Below, one piece after another: positions 45,884 to 54,624 of a DNA stretch of 64,000 nucleotides. Position numbers and translations under genes: made by a program. The stretch spans positions 50,049-114,048 of the forward strand of contig NZ_WQLV01000016.1 of NCBI RefSeq assembly GCF_009753675.1. The letters are read 5' to 3'. Positions within the stretch are counted from its first letter, which is position 1. Every line of letters starts with the position of its first letter. The DNA is from Parasedimentitalea huanghaiensis (GTDB lineage Bacteria; Pseudomonadota; Alphaproteobacteria; Rhodobacterales; Rhodobacteraceae). The notes beneath the pieces are model-generated. The model saw only the letters and a list, made by a program, of their open reading frames with translations, made no database searches and was not told the origin of the DNA.

Positions 45884-46783
45884 TCAATCATTTTTATCAC
45901 CCTGGTAGGCATAGGCAACATCTCTGGCTGCCTGCGCAGCAGTTTCAATCAGATGGCTTTTTGGTTCTGCCAGATATGAAGCAGTGAACTGAAGTGGCCC
46001 TGGCAGCCAGCCAGGATCAAACTCCCGGATGCGCCCTGTGCTTACAAAGTCTTGTCCCAAAGCTCTTGGGAGAACTGCAACCCCAAGATCCGCCTCAACC
46101 AGCCGAAAACAGGCCGAAAGCGATGACGAAGGAAACATCGAGACATCAGGGCCGACCCGCTCGAAAAGCATTTCCTTCAGCTCGCGAAAGGGGCGTGTAT
46201 TGCGAGCATAGGTGAGCACTGGCCGAGACAAATATTGCGCTGGATCCTGTTCTTCGTCTGCCTTTGCCGAAACATACCAAGCGAGATCAAACCCGGGTAA
46301 TTCAATATTGTTGACCGAATATTCTGAAACCGGACCAAGCAAAATTGCTAAGTCTATTTCTCTGTTCATCAAACCAGCGCGAAGGTTGATCGAGATGTCG
46401 ACGTTAAATTCTATCTCTAGTTTTGGATAAAGACCGTGCAACCGTGCAACCAGATCAGGAAGCCAGCATTGGGCAATGGTTTCAGACACCCCTAACCGCA
46501 GACGGCCCTCAATCCCAGCAGGATCCACAACGTCTTTCTCAACCAATTCGGCCAGATGCTCGAACTTCTCTGCATGAGCAACCAGTAACTCTCCCCGTTT
46601 GGTCAGCTTCATACCGGCAGATGTTCGGTCGAACAGGCTGCAGGTCAGGCTCTCCTCAAGGGTCTTGATCCGAGCAGTAACAGCCGGTTGTGTCAGGTTT
46701 AGCCCATTGGCCGCCCGGCGTATGCCGCCCAACCGGACGACAGTCAAAAACGTTTTCAACTGTTCGATATTGATTCTGGTCAT
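45884..46783 (-). CDS. LysR-family transcriptional regulator
   Basis: 299 aa. N-terminal helix-turn-helix: MTRINIEQLKTFLTVVRLGGIRRAANGLNLTQPAVTARIKTLEESLTCSLFDRT; C-terminal effector domain with RLGVSETIAQCWLPDLVARL. It is on the same strand as, and 75 bp upstream of, the D-glutamate cyclase-like gene rather than divergent. It probably controls that operon and responds to an acid such as oxoproline or glutamate; this is a positional inference. Confidence 0.88.
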   Translation of the reverse strand: MTRINIEQLKTFLTVVRLGGIRRAANGLNLTQPAVTARIKTLEESLTCSLFDRTSAGMKLTKRGELLVAHAEKFEHLAELVEKDVVDPAGIEGRLRLGVSETIAQCWLPDLVARLHGLYPKLEIEFNVDISINLRAGLMNREIDLAILLGPVSEYSVNNIELPGFDLAWYVSAKADEEQDPAQYLSRPVLTYARNTRPFRELKEMLFERVGPDVSMFPSSSLSACFRLVEADLGVAVLPRALGQDFVSTGRIREFDPGWLPGPLQFTASYLAEPKSHLIETAAQAARDVAYAYQGDKND

Positions 46784-47353
46784 GATTGAAACTGTGGCAT
46801 GTCCATTTCGAAACTTCCATTTTTACAAATTGGTCCTGCATCTCAACCAATTCGCTCAATATCTCACTGGTCGATTGTCCGTCGCATATAACTTGGACCA
46901 TCAGAGCGGCTTGGCATTGGTGTTCCCACCCACAGCTTTGGAGATGTCACCAACGATGCAAAAGCGGAAAACAACAGTCCGCCACGGTTGGCAGCAACGA
47001 AGGCTAAGCTCAAGTCGTGAACTTTGCGAAGTCGAGGCCATCGCACTGCCCGATGAGGTGTGTACAGCACAATCTGGGTACTAATGCAGTTTCCGGATCG
47101 CGACCGCTGCCCCTGGAAATCAGCACTCGAACCATCGGACGGCCAACTGCAATTGCTAAATCCAAGTTGATAAAAAAGGCCAACCAAAGCATGCTAGTAT
47201 TTTCTAGTGCTCTTTAGGGGGAAGAGTATGAGCAGTCGCTCGCCGTTCCGCGACTTTATAGAAGTTGGTTCTACCTCAACTACTAAGCAGTAGTAATCTG
47301 TGCAGTCGCGAGAACGCTAGAATTCAAAAATAACGATTGAAATGGGGGAAACG
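46784..47353. other. Gene-poor stretch between the LysR gene and the repeat-protein gene
   Basis: 570 bp. Open frames here are short and lack ribosome sites or family motifs, apart from the candidate small ORF at 47228-47293. The first part must hold the LysR promoter and the last part that of the repeat-protein gene. No tRNA, strong hairpin or mobile-element end was recognised. Confidence 0.6.
47228..47293 (+). CDS. Candidate small ORF upstream of the repeat-protein gene
   Basis: 21 codons, MSSRSPFRDFIEVGSTSTTKQ split by no stop, preceded by AGGGGG 7 nt before the ATG. It lies 60 bp upstream of the 302-aa gene. It may be a leader peptide or chance. Nothing else supports translation. Confidence 0.22.
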   Translation: MSSRSPFRDFIEVGSTSTTKQ

Positions 47354-48262
47354 ATGGCTACGACACTTAACAATAGCAATATTGAAAAGATTAAGAAACT
47401 CATTCTCAAAGAAGGCTATCTCACGAGCTTCTGGCGTGAGTACCGGTCGAACGCGACTAAGGGGTGTGGCGTTGGCAAAGCGCTGGACAATCTGAAGAAA
47501 TTAGGTGTGCCAAAGAACGGCGATCCCTCCAAAGGTAAACTTGACCAGATGCCTGAGATTATTCAGGGTTTTGACGATTTATCTGTGGCTATGCTGAAGG
47601 CGCGCGGCAAATGCGGCGGCGGTCAGAAGCACACAAAAGAATTTTGCGTCGCCTACGGAAAGCACATTGAAAAGCTTCACGCTGAGGCAGTCAAACTCGC
47701 CCAAGGTGGCGCGCAAAAGGCCATGGCGAAGGAACTGCTGAAAGATGATCCCAAGAAAGAAAAAGGCCTAGACCCTAAGGTCATCCAAGCCAACACCAAG
47801 GCTATTCTGGAAGCGGCTAAGAAATACACCGAACTGGCCAAATGGCTTGTAGCAGTCCAGCAAACCTCTGCAAAAGCGGCAAAGTTGTTGGAATCAAAAA
47901 TGTCTGCCTGGGCAAGCCAGCGTAACAATGATGGCATCGATACTCAGCGCCTTGACGCAGCGATGGAAGCCGCCATCAAAAAAATCGCAGTTGATGCTAA
48001 GATTAAGCCATCCTTCCAGAACATGCAGAAGACCCAGAAAGAACTGCAAAATATTTTGAAAGTGGTAAAGAAAGTCAAAACTGAAGGCATTGATCCGAAA
48101 GTTGTGAGGGCCTCCTCTGATGCGATCAAAAAGGGCGACAAGGCTTTCGATTTAGCACGCAAGGCGATTGAGGGCTTTCTTTCTGACTATAAAGGCGCAC
48201 TGCAGGTGGTTGCGGAAGGAAGAGACCGAAAGGTGAGCGAGGCGCAGGTCGAGGGTCATTAA
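47354..48262 (+). CDS. Unrecognised lysine-rich helical repeat protein
   Basis: 302 aa, no signal peptide or membrane segment, very lysine- and alanine-rich, predicted mostly helical. I do not recognise a family. Three stretches begin with G-[LI]-D and then a helix: residues 138-193 (GLDPKVIQANTKAILEAAKK...), 194-244 (GIDTQRLDAAMEAAIKK...) and 245-302 (GIDPKVVRASSDAIKKGDKA...), each 50-58 residues. The first and third are most alike. A Cys-rich patch (KCGGGQKHTKEFC) lies at 86-98. The ATG at 47354 has GGGGGAAACG directly before it. It is a stand-alone gene with no clear operon partner; a short upstream ORF and a hairpin downstream are its only neighbours. Confidence 0.75.
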   Translation: MATTLNNSNIEKIKKLILKEGYLTSFWREYRSNATKGCGVGKALDNLKKLGVPKNGDPSKGKLDQMPEIIQGFDDLSVAMLKARGKCGGGQKHTKEFCVAYGKHIEKLHAEAVKLAQGGAQKAMAKELLKDDPKKEKGLDPKVIQANTKAILEAAKKYTELAKWLVAVQQTSAKAAKLLESKMSAWASQRNNDGIDTQRLDAAMEAAIKKIAVDAKIKPSFQNMQKTQKELQNILKVVKKVKTEGIDPKVVRASSDAIKKGDKAFDLARKAIEGFLSDYKGALQVVAEGRDRKVSEAQVEGH

Positions 48263-48707
48263 CCCACCAGTTTGACGCCCTCATCAGTCAAACCCAAAAT
48301 TGGGTGATGGACTGCAGGCATTTTGCACAGCCAAATTCAGGCAAATGGGGGCGTATTTTCAACGATACGCCTTCTGCTCCATCTGGAGCAATGTGCAGAA
48401 AACGGCGCTTATCTCTCGAGGCTTGGTGAGACATGGATAAGCCTGAACCCCTCATGGAAGCGTCCAGAATTGTCGATTGTTCGCCACTCAAGGGTACTCC
48501 TGTCGAGGCCAATTTTTCGCAAACTCCCCCCTTCAAATCAGACCTTGATTTCCTTCGCAATCAATATGGTTGCCGACGCAAATCTGGACAATCTCAAGTT
48601 AACAAGTGAATTTTCCAGAAAACTGGTTATAAAAAATTACCAAATTTTGCGATGTGAGTCGCTTTAGCTGGTTTTTGTGCCAAAAAACTGTTCTCGGGAG
48701 GAACAAT
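48263..48707. other. Gene-poor stretch before the TakP-like operon
   Basis: 445 bp. It begins with GTTTGAC (48270-48276) paired to GTCAAAC (48287-48293), 7 bp with a 10-nt loop, a weak terminator-like stem without a T-run, followed by a CCCAAAATTGGG palindrome (48293-48304). The rest holds the promoter and leader of the TRAP operon. No convincing coding sequence. Confidence 0.5.
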
Positions 48708-49745
48708 ATGACGATCACATTACGTGCCGCAGTAGCCGGACTCGCCTTGATGGGCACATCCGTCTCGGCTCAGACAACAATCGAAATGACCACCGCTTTT
48801 GGCCAGAACCTGCCGATCCTTGGCACGGCCGCCGTGGATTTCACCGACCGGCTGAATGCGATTTCCAACGACATCGAAATTGAACGGTATGACCCCGGCA
48901 AACTGGTGCCAACCCTGGAAGCCCTAGATGCGGTTGCCAACGGCTCGGTCGATGCGGCCTATGCCACATCAGGATACTGGCAGGGCAAAATCAATTCCGC
49001 TTCGCTGTTTGCAGCCGTACCATTTGGCCCGGAAGCAGGTGAATTCCTGGGTTGGATTCTCTATGATGATGGCGCCAAGTACTGGCAGCAAATGTATGAC
49101 GATGCCGGCTATAATGTGCACGCTATCCCGTGTGGCGTGATCGCCCCTGAAACCTCAGGCTGGTTCAAGAAAGAAATCAACACCGTCGAAGACCTCAAAG
49201 GTCTGAACATGCGGTTCTTCGGCCTTGGGGCCAAGGCGATGGACAAGCTTGGCGTTTCGACCTCGCTGCTGGCAGCTGGCGATATCTTCCCGGCGCTGGA
49301 ACGTGGCGCTATCGACGCGACTGAGTTCTCGATGCCTCGCATTGACGCCCGTCTTGGCTTCCACAAGATCGCCAAGTTCAACTACTTCCCCGGTTGGCAC
49401 CAGCCCTCGACCCTGTTTGAACTGCTGGTCAATGGTGACGTCTGGGCTGATCTGGACGAAACTCAACAGGCTCAGATCGAAACAGCTTGTCTTGCCACAA
49501 TCACCACCAACCTGGCTGAAGGCGAAGCCACCAACTATGCAGCTATGGTTGATAACGTTGAAAACAACGGCGTGACCATCAAGCGCTGGTCCCCTGAAAT
49601 GCTGGCTGCGTTTGAAGGTGCATGGGACGAGGTTGTCGGTGAACTGGCAGCTGACGATCCTTTCTTCCAAGAAGTCTGGGCAGATCTGCAGGACTACCGC
49701 GAAGGGTATAAAACCTGGTCAACAATTTACCTGCCGCGCAACTGA
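48708..49745 (+). CDS. TRAP substrate-binding protein, TakP/FcbT1-like
   Basis: 345 aa. Signal peptide MTITLRAAVAGLALMGTSVSAQ. The body resembles the COG4663 group: MTTAFGQNLPILGTAAVDFTDRLNAISN, SVDAAYATSGYWQGK, EINTVEDLKGLNMRFFGLGAKAMDKLGVSTSLLAAGDIFPALERGAIDATEF, and FPGWHQPSTLFELLVN. In this group TakP of Rhodobacter binds alpha-keto acids such as pyruvate. The ATG at 48708 has GGAGG 7 nt before it. The ligand is a likely but unproven alpha-keto acid. Confidence 0.85.
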   Translation: MTITLRAAVAGLALMGTSVSAQTTIEMTTAFGQNLPILGTAAVDFTDRLNAISNDIEIERYDPGKLVPTLEALDAVANGSVDAAYATSGYWQGKINSASLFAAVPFGPEAGEFLGWILYDDGAKYWQQMYDDAGYNVHAIPCGVIAPETSGWFKKEINTVEDLKGLNMRFFGLGAKAMDKLGVSTSLLAAGDIFPALERGAIDATEFSMPRIDARLGFHKIAKFNYFPGWHQPSTLFELLVNGDVWADLDETQQAQIETACLATITTNLAEGEATNYAAMVDNVENNGVTIKRWSPEMLAAFEGAWDEVVGELAADDPFFQEVWADLQDYREGYKTWSTIYLPRN

Positions 49746-49769
49746 TCGCAGCACGTAAAACTATAAGGT

Positions 49770-49793
49770 GGCGGCTGCCCAATGGTGGCCGTC
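49770..49793 (+). repeat. Intergenic hairpin after the TakP-like gene
   Basis: GGCGGCTGCC (49770-49779) pairs with GGTGGCCGTC (49784-49793) around a CAAT loop: 10 bp with three G-U pairs, in the gap between the binding protein and the small permease. Confidence 0.6.
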
Positions 49794-49818
49794 ATCGCTT
49801 GAATAGGGGAAGAAAGTC

Positions 49819-50601
49819 ATGACTGGGGCCAATATCGACGTCGAGCAAGTGCTCAAGATCACAGATCCAGGTGAGGTGAACCGCTCGGAACATCTTTGGG
49901 GAGACAGGCTTGTGATCAATCTTGGCAATGTTATTGCCTGGTTGTTCCCGATCCTGATGCTGGCGATCGTCACTCAGGTGATCATCCGCAAGATGGGCAT
50001 GAACCAAGCCTGGCTCGACGACTTGCAGTGGTGGCTTTACGGCATCGCCATGCTCTCGGCTTTTGGCTATGCAATCACCACAGACAGTCATGTGCGGGTC
50101 GATATTTTTCACGCCAATTACAGCAAACGCAAACAGACACGGATTGAAGTGTTTGGACTGGGCTGGCTGCTATTGCCGTTCCTTTTGATCATGACGGACG
50201 TGCTGATGCACTACGCGTTCTCGTCTATCGCTGCGCGCGAAGGATCAGACAGTCCAAACGGGCTACACGGCCTCTACCTTTTGAAATCCGCTCTGCCTCT
50301 TTTGTTTGTTGTAGCGATCATATCGACCATTGCGACACTGTCGCGCAATCTTGCCAAACTGAATGACCCGGTGCTTTGGCGGATGATCCTCGGCGGGCTA
50401 CCAGGATTTTGGTTTTTGGCCGAGCGCGCTGTGCACTACGCCCTGTGGTGGATCGTGCATCTGTCCAACCCCGAATTACCCATCCGCAAGGTCGTACGTG
50501 AACCCATATTCGACAACACAGTCTGGTACGGCCTGGGCCTTATCACCATAATTGCCGCTATCAGCTTTATGCTGAATCGCCGCGCCGACTCCGGGGCCTG
50601 A
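49819..50601 (+). CDS. TRAP small permease, TakQ/FcbT2-like
   Basis: 260 aa, longer than ordinary DctQ, as usual for this subgroup. Membrane segments include NVIAWLFPILMLAIVTQVIIRKM, LYGIAMLSAFGYAITTDSHVRVDIFHANYSKRK, and two C-terminal ones. GGGGAAGAAAG precedes the ATG at 49819. It joins the binding protein to the large permease. Confidence 0.85.
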   Translation: MTGANIDVEQVLKITDPGEVNRSEHLWGDRLVINLGNVIAWLFPILMLAIVTQVIIRKMGMNQAWLDDLQWWLYGIAMLSAFGYAITTDSHVRVDIFHANYSKRKQTRIEVFGLGWLLLPFLLIMTDVLMHYAFSSIAAREGSDSPNGLHGLYLLKSALPLLFVVAIISTIATLSRNLAKLNDPVLWRMILGGLPGFWFLAERAVHYALWWIVHLSNPELPIRKVVREPIFDNTVWYGLGLITIIAAISFMLNRRADSGA

Positions 50602-50606
50602 AATAA

Positions 50607-52055
50607 ATGGAAATACTCTCTGCTATGGGCACGGTCATGGACCTGAACCAATGGTTGGTTCTGGCCATGTTCCTGACCTTTATTGTCATGCTGTTTCGCG
50701 GCATTCCCGTGGTTTACGCGCTGGTCGGTGTCAGTCTGATTTTTTCAGTCTTTGCCTTTTTGGTGCTAGATCCCAACAAGAAGCTAATCAACGAGTTCAT
50801 CGACTTTCACCGCACCGGCGTTTCATATGTGAAGTTACACGCTAATGCCGGCCGTTTCTTCGGCGGCATCATCAAGAACCCGATCCTCGTCGCGTTGCCG
50901 ATGTTCATCTATATGGGCTTGATGCTGGATCAATCTGGCGTCGCGCAAAAGATGATGCGCTCGATGCAAGTGCTATTTGGTGCTCTGAAAGGCGGGTTGG
51001 CACTGACTGTCATGTTGATCGGCATCATTCTTGCGGCTTCGACTGGGGTGATTGGCGCGTCAGTGGTCTTGCTGGGTGTCATGGGCATCCCCACGATGAT
51101 GAACCAGAATTATGCAAAACCCATTGCGACTGGCACCATTGCTGCGTCAGGGACGCTGGGTATCCTTATTCCACCGTCGATCATGCTGGTGATCATGTCG
51201 GATCAACTGGCGATTTCACTGGGTGATCTGTTCATGGGCGCCCTATTCCCTGGGCTCCTGCTTGGCGTGCTGTACATCGTCTATATCATCGCCTACGGCT
51301 TGATATCACCGAGTTCGATGCCGGTGCCGGAAAACCGTGAACCGATCAGCATTAAGGTGGTTAGGGATGTTGCACTTTCAGTTGTGCCGCCCTTTGGCCT
51401 CATCATTGTTGTACTTGGTTCAATCTTCTTTGGCCTGGCGACACCAACCGAGGCATCAGGTCTTGGCGCGCTTGGCGCAACTCTGCTGGCGCTGGCGTCG
51501 CGCAATCTGAATGGCAAAGTTTTCAAGGATGTGATGCGCCAAACACTTAACACCTCGGGTTACATTGTTGGGATCTTCATCGCTGCTAACTTCTTCTCGT
51601 ATATTCTGCGTCGTTTTGGTGGTGATGAGATCATTGAGAACATGGTGCTGGGAAGTTTTGATAACCCCTACATGGTTATTGCTTTCATTCTATTCATCAT
51701 CTTCCTGCTCGGTTTCTTGTTAGACTGGATCGAGATCACTCTGATTATCATGCCATTGATGCTGCCGGTTATTCAGAGTCTGAACATTCCGGTCGAGGGC
51801 TATGGCGTCGTCGACAATCCTTCCGTTGTCTGGTTTGCGATTCTTGTGGCAGTGACATTGCAAACCTCTTTCCTGACGCCTCCGGTCGGTTTTGCACTGT
51901 TCTACCTCAAGGGTGTTTGTCCTCCAGGGATCAGTTTGAGCCACATCTATCGCGGTATTATCCCCTTTGTTTTGCTTCAGATACTGGGGCTTTTGATCGT
52001 GTTCTTCGTCCCGCAATTGACAACTTGGTTGCCGGCTGTTGCCTACGGAAACTAA
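50607..52055 (+). CDS. TRAP large permease, TakM/FcbT3-like
   Basis: 482 aa, longer than DctM of the other loci; about twelve or more helices. Landmarks: LVALPMFIYMGLMLDQSGVAQKMMRSMQVLFGALKGGLALTVMLIGIILAASTGVIGASVVLLG and GTLGILIPPSIMLVIMSD. It begins 5 bp after the small permease. The operon ends here, convergent with matR. Confidence 0.87.
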   Translation: MEILSAMGTVMDLNQWLVLAMFLTFIVMLFRGIPVVYALVGVSLIFSVFAFLVLDPNKKLINEFIDFHRTGVSYVKLHANAGRFFGGIIKNPILVALPMFIYMGLMLDQSGVAQKMMRSMQVLFGALKGGLALTVMLIGIILAASTGVIGASVVLLGVMGIPTMMNQNYAKPIATGTIAASGTLGILIPPSIMLVIMSDQLAISLGDLFMGALFPGLLLGVLYIVYIIAYGLISPSSMPVPENREPISIKVVRDVALSVVPPFGLIIVVLGSIFFGLATPTEASGLGALGATLLALASRNLNGKVFKDVMRQTLNTSGYIVGIFIAANFFSYILRRFGGDEIIENMVLGSFDNPYMVIAFILFIIFLLGFLLDWIEITLIIMPLMLPVIQSLNIPVEGYGVVDNPSVVWFAILVAVTLQTSFLTPPVGFALFYLKGVCPPGISLSHIYRGIIPFVLLQILGLLIVFFVPQLTTWLPAVAYGN

Positions 52056-52222
52056 ATTGCCTTGCCAGAAAGCCATATTTAGGCCTCCTGACAAGGCTCC
52101 CAAAATGCCCACGTAGTTAATAGCGTCGCGCCTCCCCTACCTCACGAAAAAAAAGGCGCGGCGCATACATTCAGACCAAAGCCACAGCGCCGGTAATCTG
52201 TCCGCAGTTTCAGGTAAGTTTC

Positions 52223-52906
52223 CTATCCCTTAGAGGTCTTCAAACTCGAGATCAGGAGGTGAAACTTCTCACCCTGTATGGCGACATGGCCGCGCAAGGC
52301 CTCGGTAGCCGCTTCAGAGTCTCCGGCTTGCAGTGCAGATACAATTGCGACGTGCTCAGCCATCGATTGCGCCATCCTACCTCGCACCCGAAGCTGATGT
52401 CTGCGAAAGGGCTTCAGCCGGCGATGTAAACGCAGGGCTTCCTGCTCTAGGAAGCTGTTACCAGATTGTTTGTAAATGAAGTGATGAAAGTACTCGTTCT
52501 CACGATAATAGTCATCCATGTCATTGTGGTCGATTGCTTGCTGGCACCGCTTGTTCGCTTCCAGCAGCACGTCGATCGCCTGATCTGAAATTCTAAGCGC
52601 AGCCAAGCGGCCACACACGCCTTCGATCTCAGCCATGGTTTCAAACATTTCCATCAACTCAACCGGGCCCGGCTGGCGCACAAAAACCCCACGCCGAGGG
52701 ATTTGTTCCGCCATCCCCGAGGCAATCAAGCGTTGAAAGGCCTCCCGAAGCGGCGTGCGTGACACCCCAAACTGGGCTGCAAGTTTAACCTCATCCAAGC
52801 GATCCCCATCCTGAAATTCACCAGCAAAAACCAGCTCTTCCAGCTCATCAGCAATCATATCAGCGCGTCGAATTTCCATATGTGTTGGATACCAGACGTC
52901 CGCCAT
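52223..52906 (-). CDS. matR: GntR-family regulator of malonate use MatR
   Basis: 227 aa FCD-type GntR protein. Winged helix: RADMIADELEELVFAGEFQDGDRLDEVKLAAQFGVSRTPLREAFQRL; effector domain ends with the FCD helix bundle. It is divergent from matPQMAB and next to a palindrome identical in form to the known MatR operator (TCTTGTA...TAC..GA). The ATG at 52906 is used; MEIRRAD at 52879 is an alternative. It likely represses the operon until malonate or malonyl-CoA is present. Confidence 0.88.
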   Translation of the reverse strand: MADVWYPTHMEIRRADMIADELEELVFAGEFQDGDRLDEVKLAAQFGVSRTPLREAFQRLIASGMAEQIPRRGVFVRQPGPVELMEMFETMAEIEGVCGRLAALRISDQAIDVLLEANKRCQQAIDHNDMDDYYRENEYFHHFIYKQSGNSFLEQEALRLHRRLKPFRRHQLRVRGRMAQSMAEHVAIVSALQAGDSEAATEALRGHVAIQGEKFHLLISSLKTSKG

Positions 52907-52923
52907 GCGCGCAAGATTGAGTT

Positions 52924-52937
52924 TCTTGTATACAAGA
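52924..52937. promoter_or_regulatory. MatR operator (matO)
   Basis: TCTTGTATACAAGA is a perfect 14-bp palindrome in the matR-matP divergent gap. It matches the published MatR-type operator of rhizobia (TCTTGTA/TACACGA). It lies 18 bp upstream of the matR ATG and 82 bp upstream of matP, so both genes can be controlled. Confidence 0.8.
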
Positions 52938-53018
52938 TTGTTGACTTTGAATTCGAAACAACCAACAATCCCCCAACTAACTCAGAGCGTGAACAACTGA
53001 GCATCCAGGGAGGATAAC

Positions 53019-54005
53019 ATGAAAACGAATTTGCTTACCGCCGCGGCTACCGCTGCAGTGCTGGCCCTATCAGGCGCGGCTGGCGCAACCGAGCTCCGAC
53101 TGTCCCATCAATGGTCTAATAAGGATATCCGTCATCAGGTTGCGCAGATCGTTGCGGATGAAGTTGCCGCAGCGGATGTAGATCTGGACATCAAGATTTT
53201 TGGCTCAAAGTCCCTGTTCAAACCCCGCGAGCAGTATAAGCCGCTCAGCCGTGGTCAGCTGGACATGACCGTTCTGCCGCTCAGCTATGCCGGTGGCCAG
53301 CAACCTGCCTACAACCTGACCCTGATGCCCGGTCTGGTGAAAAACCACGACCACGCCGCTCGCCTTTCCAGCTCTCCGTTTATGGAAGCGCTCGAAGCCA
53401 AGATGGCTGACGACGATGTGATGGTGCTGGTACACGGCTATTTGGCCGGTGGCTTTGCTGGCAAGGACAAATGCATCACTAGCCCAGACGACGTAAAAGG
53501 CCTGCAGACACGCGCCGCAGGCAAATCGTTCGAGCAGATGTTGGCTGGCGCCGGCGCCTCGATTGCTTCGATGGCCTCGTCCGAGATTTATAACGCCATG
53601 CAGACCGGTGTTCTCAGCGCTGCCAACACCTCGTCCTCGTCCTTTGTGTCCTATCGCATCTACGAGCAGGTCAGCTGCTATACCCCAGCCGGTGATGTGG
53701 CCCTATGGTTCATGTATCAGCCGCTGCTGATGAACAAATCGACTTTTGATGGTCTGACCGAAGCACAGCAAGCTGCCATCCTCGCCGGTGCAGCCAAGGC
53801 TGAGGCGTTCTATCTGGAAGAAGCCAAGAAACAGGATGCCGCTTCGGTAACGGCTTACGAAGAAGCCGGTGTCGAGATCGCTGAAATGACTGCCGAAGAT
53901 TTCGCCGCATGGCGCGCCATTGCGCAGGAAACCTCGTATAAGAAGTTTGTCGAGGAAGTCCCGGACGGGCAAGCCCTTCTGGATCTGGCGCTCGCAGTAG
54001 AGTGA
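53019..54005 (+). CDS. matP: Malonate TRAP transporter binding protein MatP (DctP)
   Basis: 328 aa. Signal peptide MKTNLLTAAATAAVLALSGAAGA. DctP body: LRLSHQWSNKDIRHQVAQIVADEVAAADVDLDIKIFGSKSLFKPREQYKPLSRGQLDMTVLPLSYAGG and the ligand loop GLQTRAAGKSFEQMLAGAGASIASMASSEIYNAMQTGVLSAAN with the conserved Arg. AGGGAGG precedes the ATG at 53019. First gene of the operon matPQMAB, in the arrangement known for malonate uptake in Rhodobacter and rhizobia. Confidence 0.9.
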   Translation: MKTNLLTAAATAAVLALSGAAGATELRLSHQWSNKDIRHQVAQIVADEVAAADVDLDIKIFGSKSLFKPREQYKPLSRGQLDMTVLPLSYAGGQQPAYNLTLMPGLVKNHDHAARLSSSPFMEALEAKMADDDVMVLVHGYLAGGFAGKDKCITSPDDVKGLQTRAAGKSFEQMLAGAGASIASMASSEIYNAMQTGVLSAANTSSSSFVSYRIYEQVSCYTPAGDVALWFMYQPLLMNKSTFDGLTEAQQAAILAGAAKAEAFYLEEAKKQDAASVTAYEEAGVEIAEMTAEDFAAWRAIAQETSYKKFVEEVPDGQALLDLALAVE

Positions 54006-54013
54006 TAAAAATC

Positions 54014-54038
54014 GGACGTTGCATGTCATGCAGCGTCC
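54014..54038 (+). repeat. Intergenic hairpin between matP and matQ
   Basis: GGACGTTGCATG (54014-54025) and CATGCAGCGTCC (54027-54038) are 12-base inverted arms with one G-U and one base between, about 10 bp in practice. It lies 8 nt after the matP stop. Confidence 0.6.
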
Positions 54039-54075
54039 ATTCCAAACTACCCCCGGAATATCAAAGGAAGACGGA

Positions 54076-54624
54076 ATGGCTGGCCATAGCTCAGCCGCCG
54101 TAGCGCACGCAGGGAACAACCCGTTCCTGCGCGCTGTGGCTGCTATTTCAACACTCGCCGGATGGGTCTCGGCGGCAATGATTGTCACTGCCGTGGCCAT
54201 CACCTGCCAAATGATCTTTATCCGCTTTGTCCTAAATGGCTCCACCGTTTGGCAGACCGAAGCGGTGATCTATCTGGTCATCTCAGCCACTCTGGTTGGT
54301 CTGCCTTACGTGCAACGCCTGCGTGGCCACGTGAATGTGGATCTAATCCCGCTGATGCTGCCCAAACCGGCACGTAAGGCCCTTGCTATCCTGACCCTGT
54401 CCGCTTCAATCGTGATCGTCGCGATAATGCTGTGGTATGGCTATGAATACTGGCACTTTGCCTGGGCGCGTGGCTGGCGGTCTGACACCATCTGGGGTGT
54501 TCGCCTGTGGATCCCCTATCTGGCCTTGCCCTTCGGTTTTGCCCTGTTTCTGTTGCAACTGGTCGCAGATCTGGTCGCGGTCCTTCTCAAAATCGATCAA
54601 CCCTTTGGTCTGGAGGATCGCTGA
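54076..54624 (+). CDS. matQ: Malonate TRAP small permease MatQ (DctQ)
   Basis: 182 aa with four helices, opening AVAAISTLAGWVSAAMIVTAVAITCQMIFIRFVLNGS, with AVIYLVISATLVGLPYVQRLRGHVNVDLIPL and two more. The ATG at 54076 has AAAGGAAG 7 nt upstream; an earlier in-frame ATG at 54019 lies inside the hairpin region and is rejected. Its stop directly precedes the matM start. Confidence 0.88.
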   Translation: MAGHSSAAVAHAGNNPFLRAVAAISTLAGWVSAAMIVTAVAITCQMIFIRFVLNGSTVWQTEAVIYLVISATLVGLPYVQRLRGHVNVDLIPLMLPKPARKALAILTLSASIVIVAIMLWYGYEYWHFAWARGWRSDTIWGVRLWIPYLALPFGFALFLLQLVADLVAVLLKIDQPFGLEDR

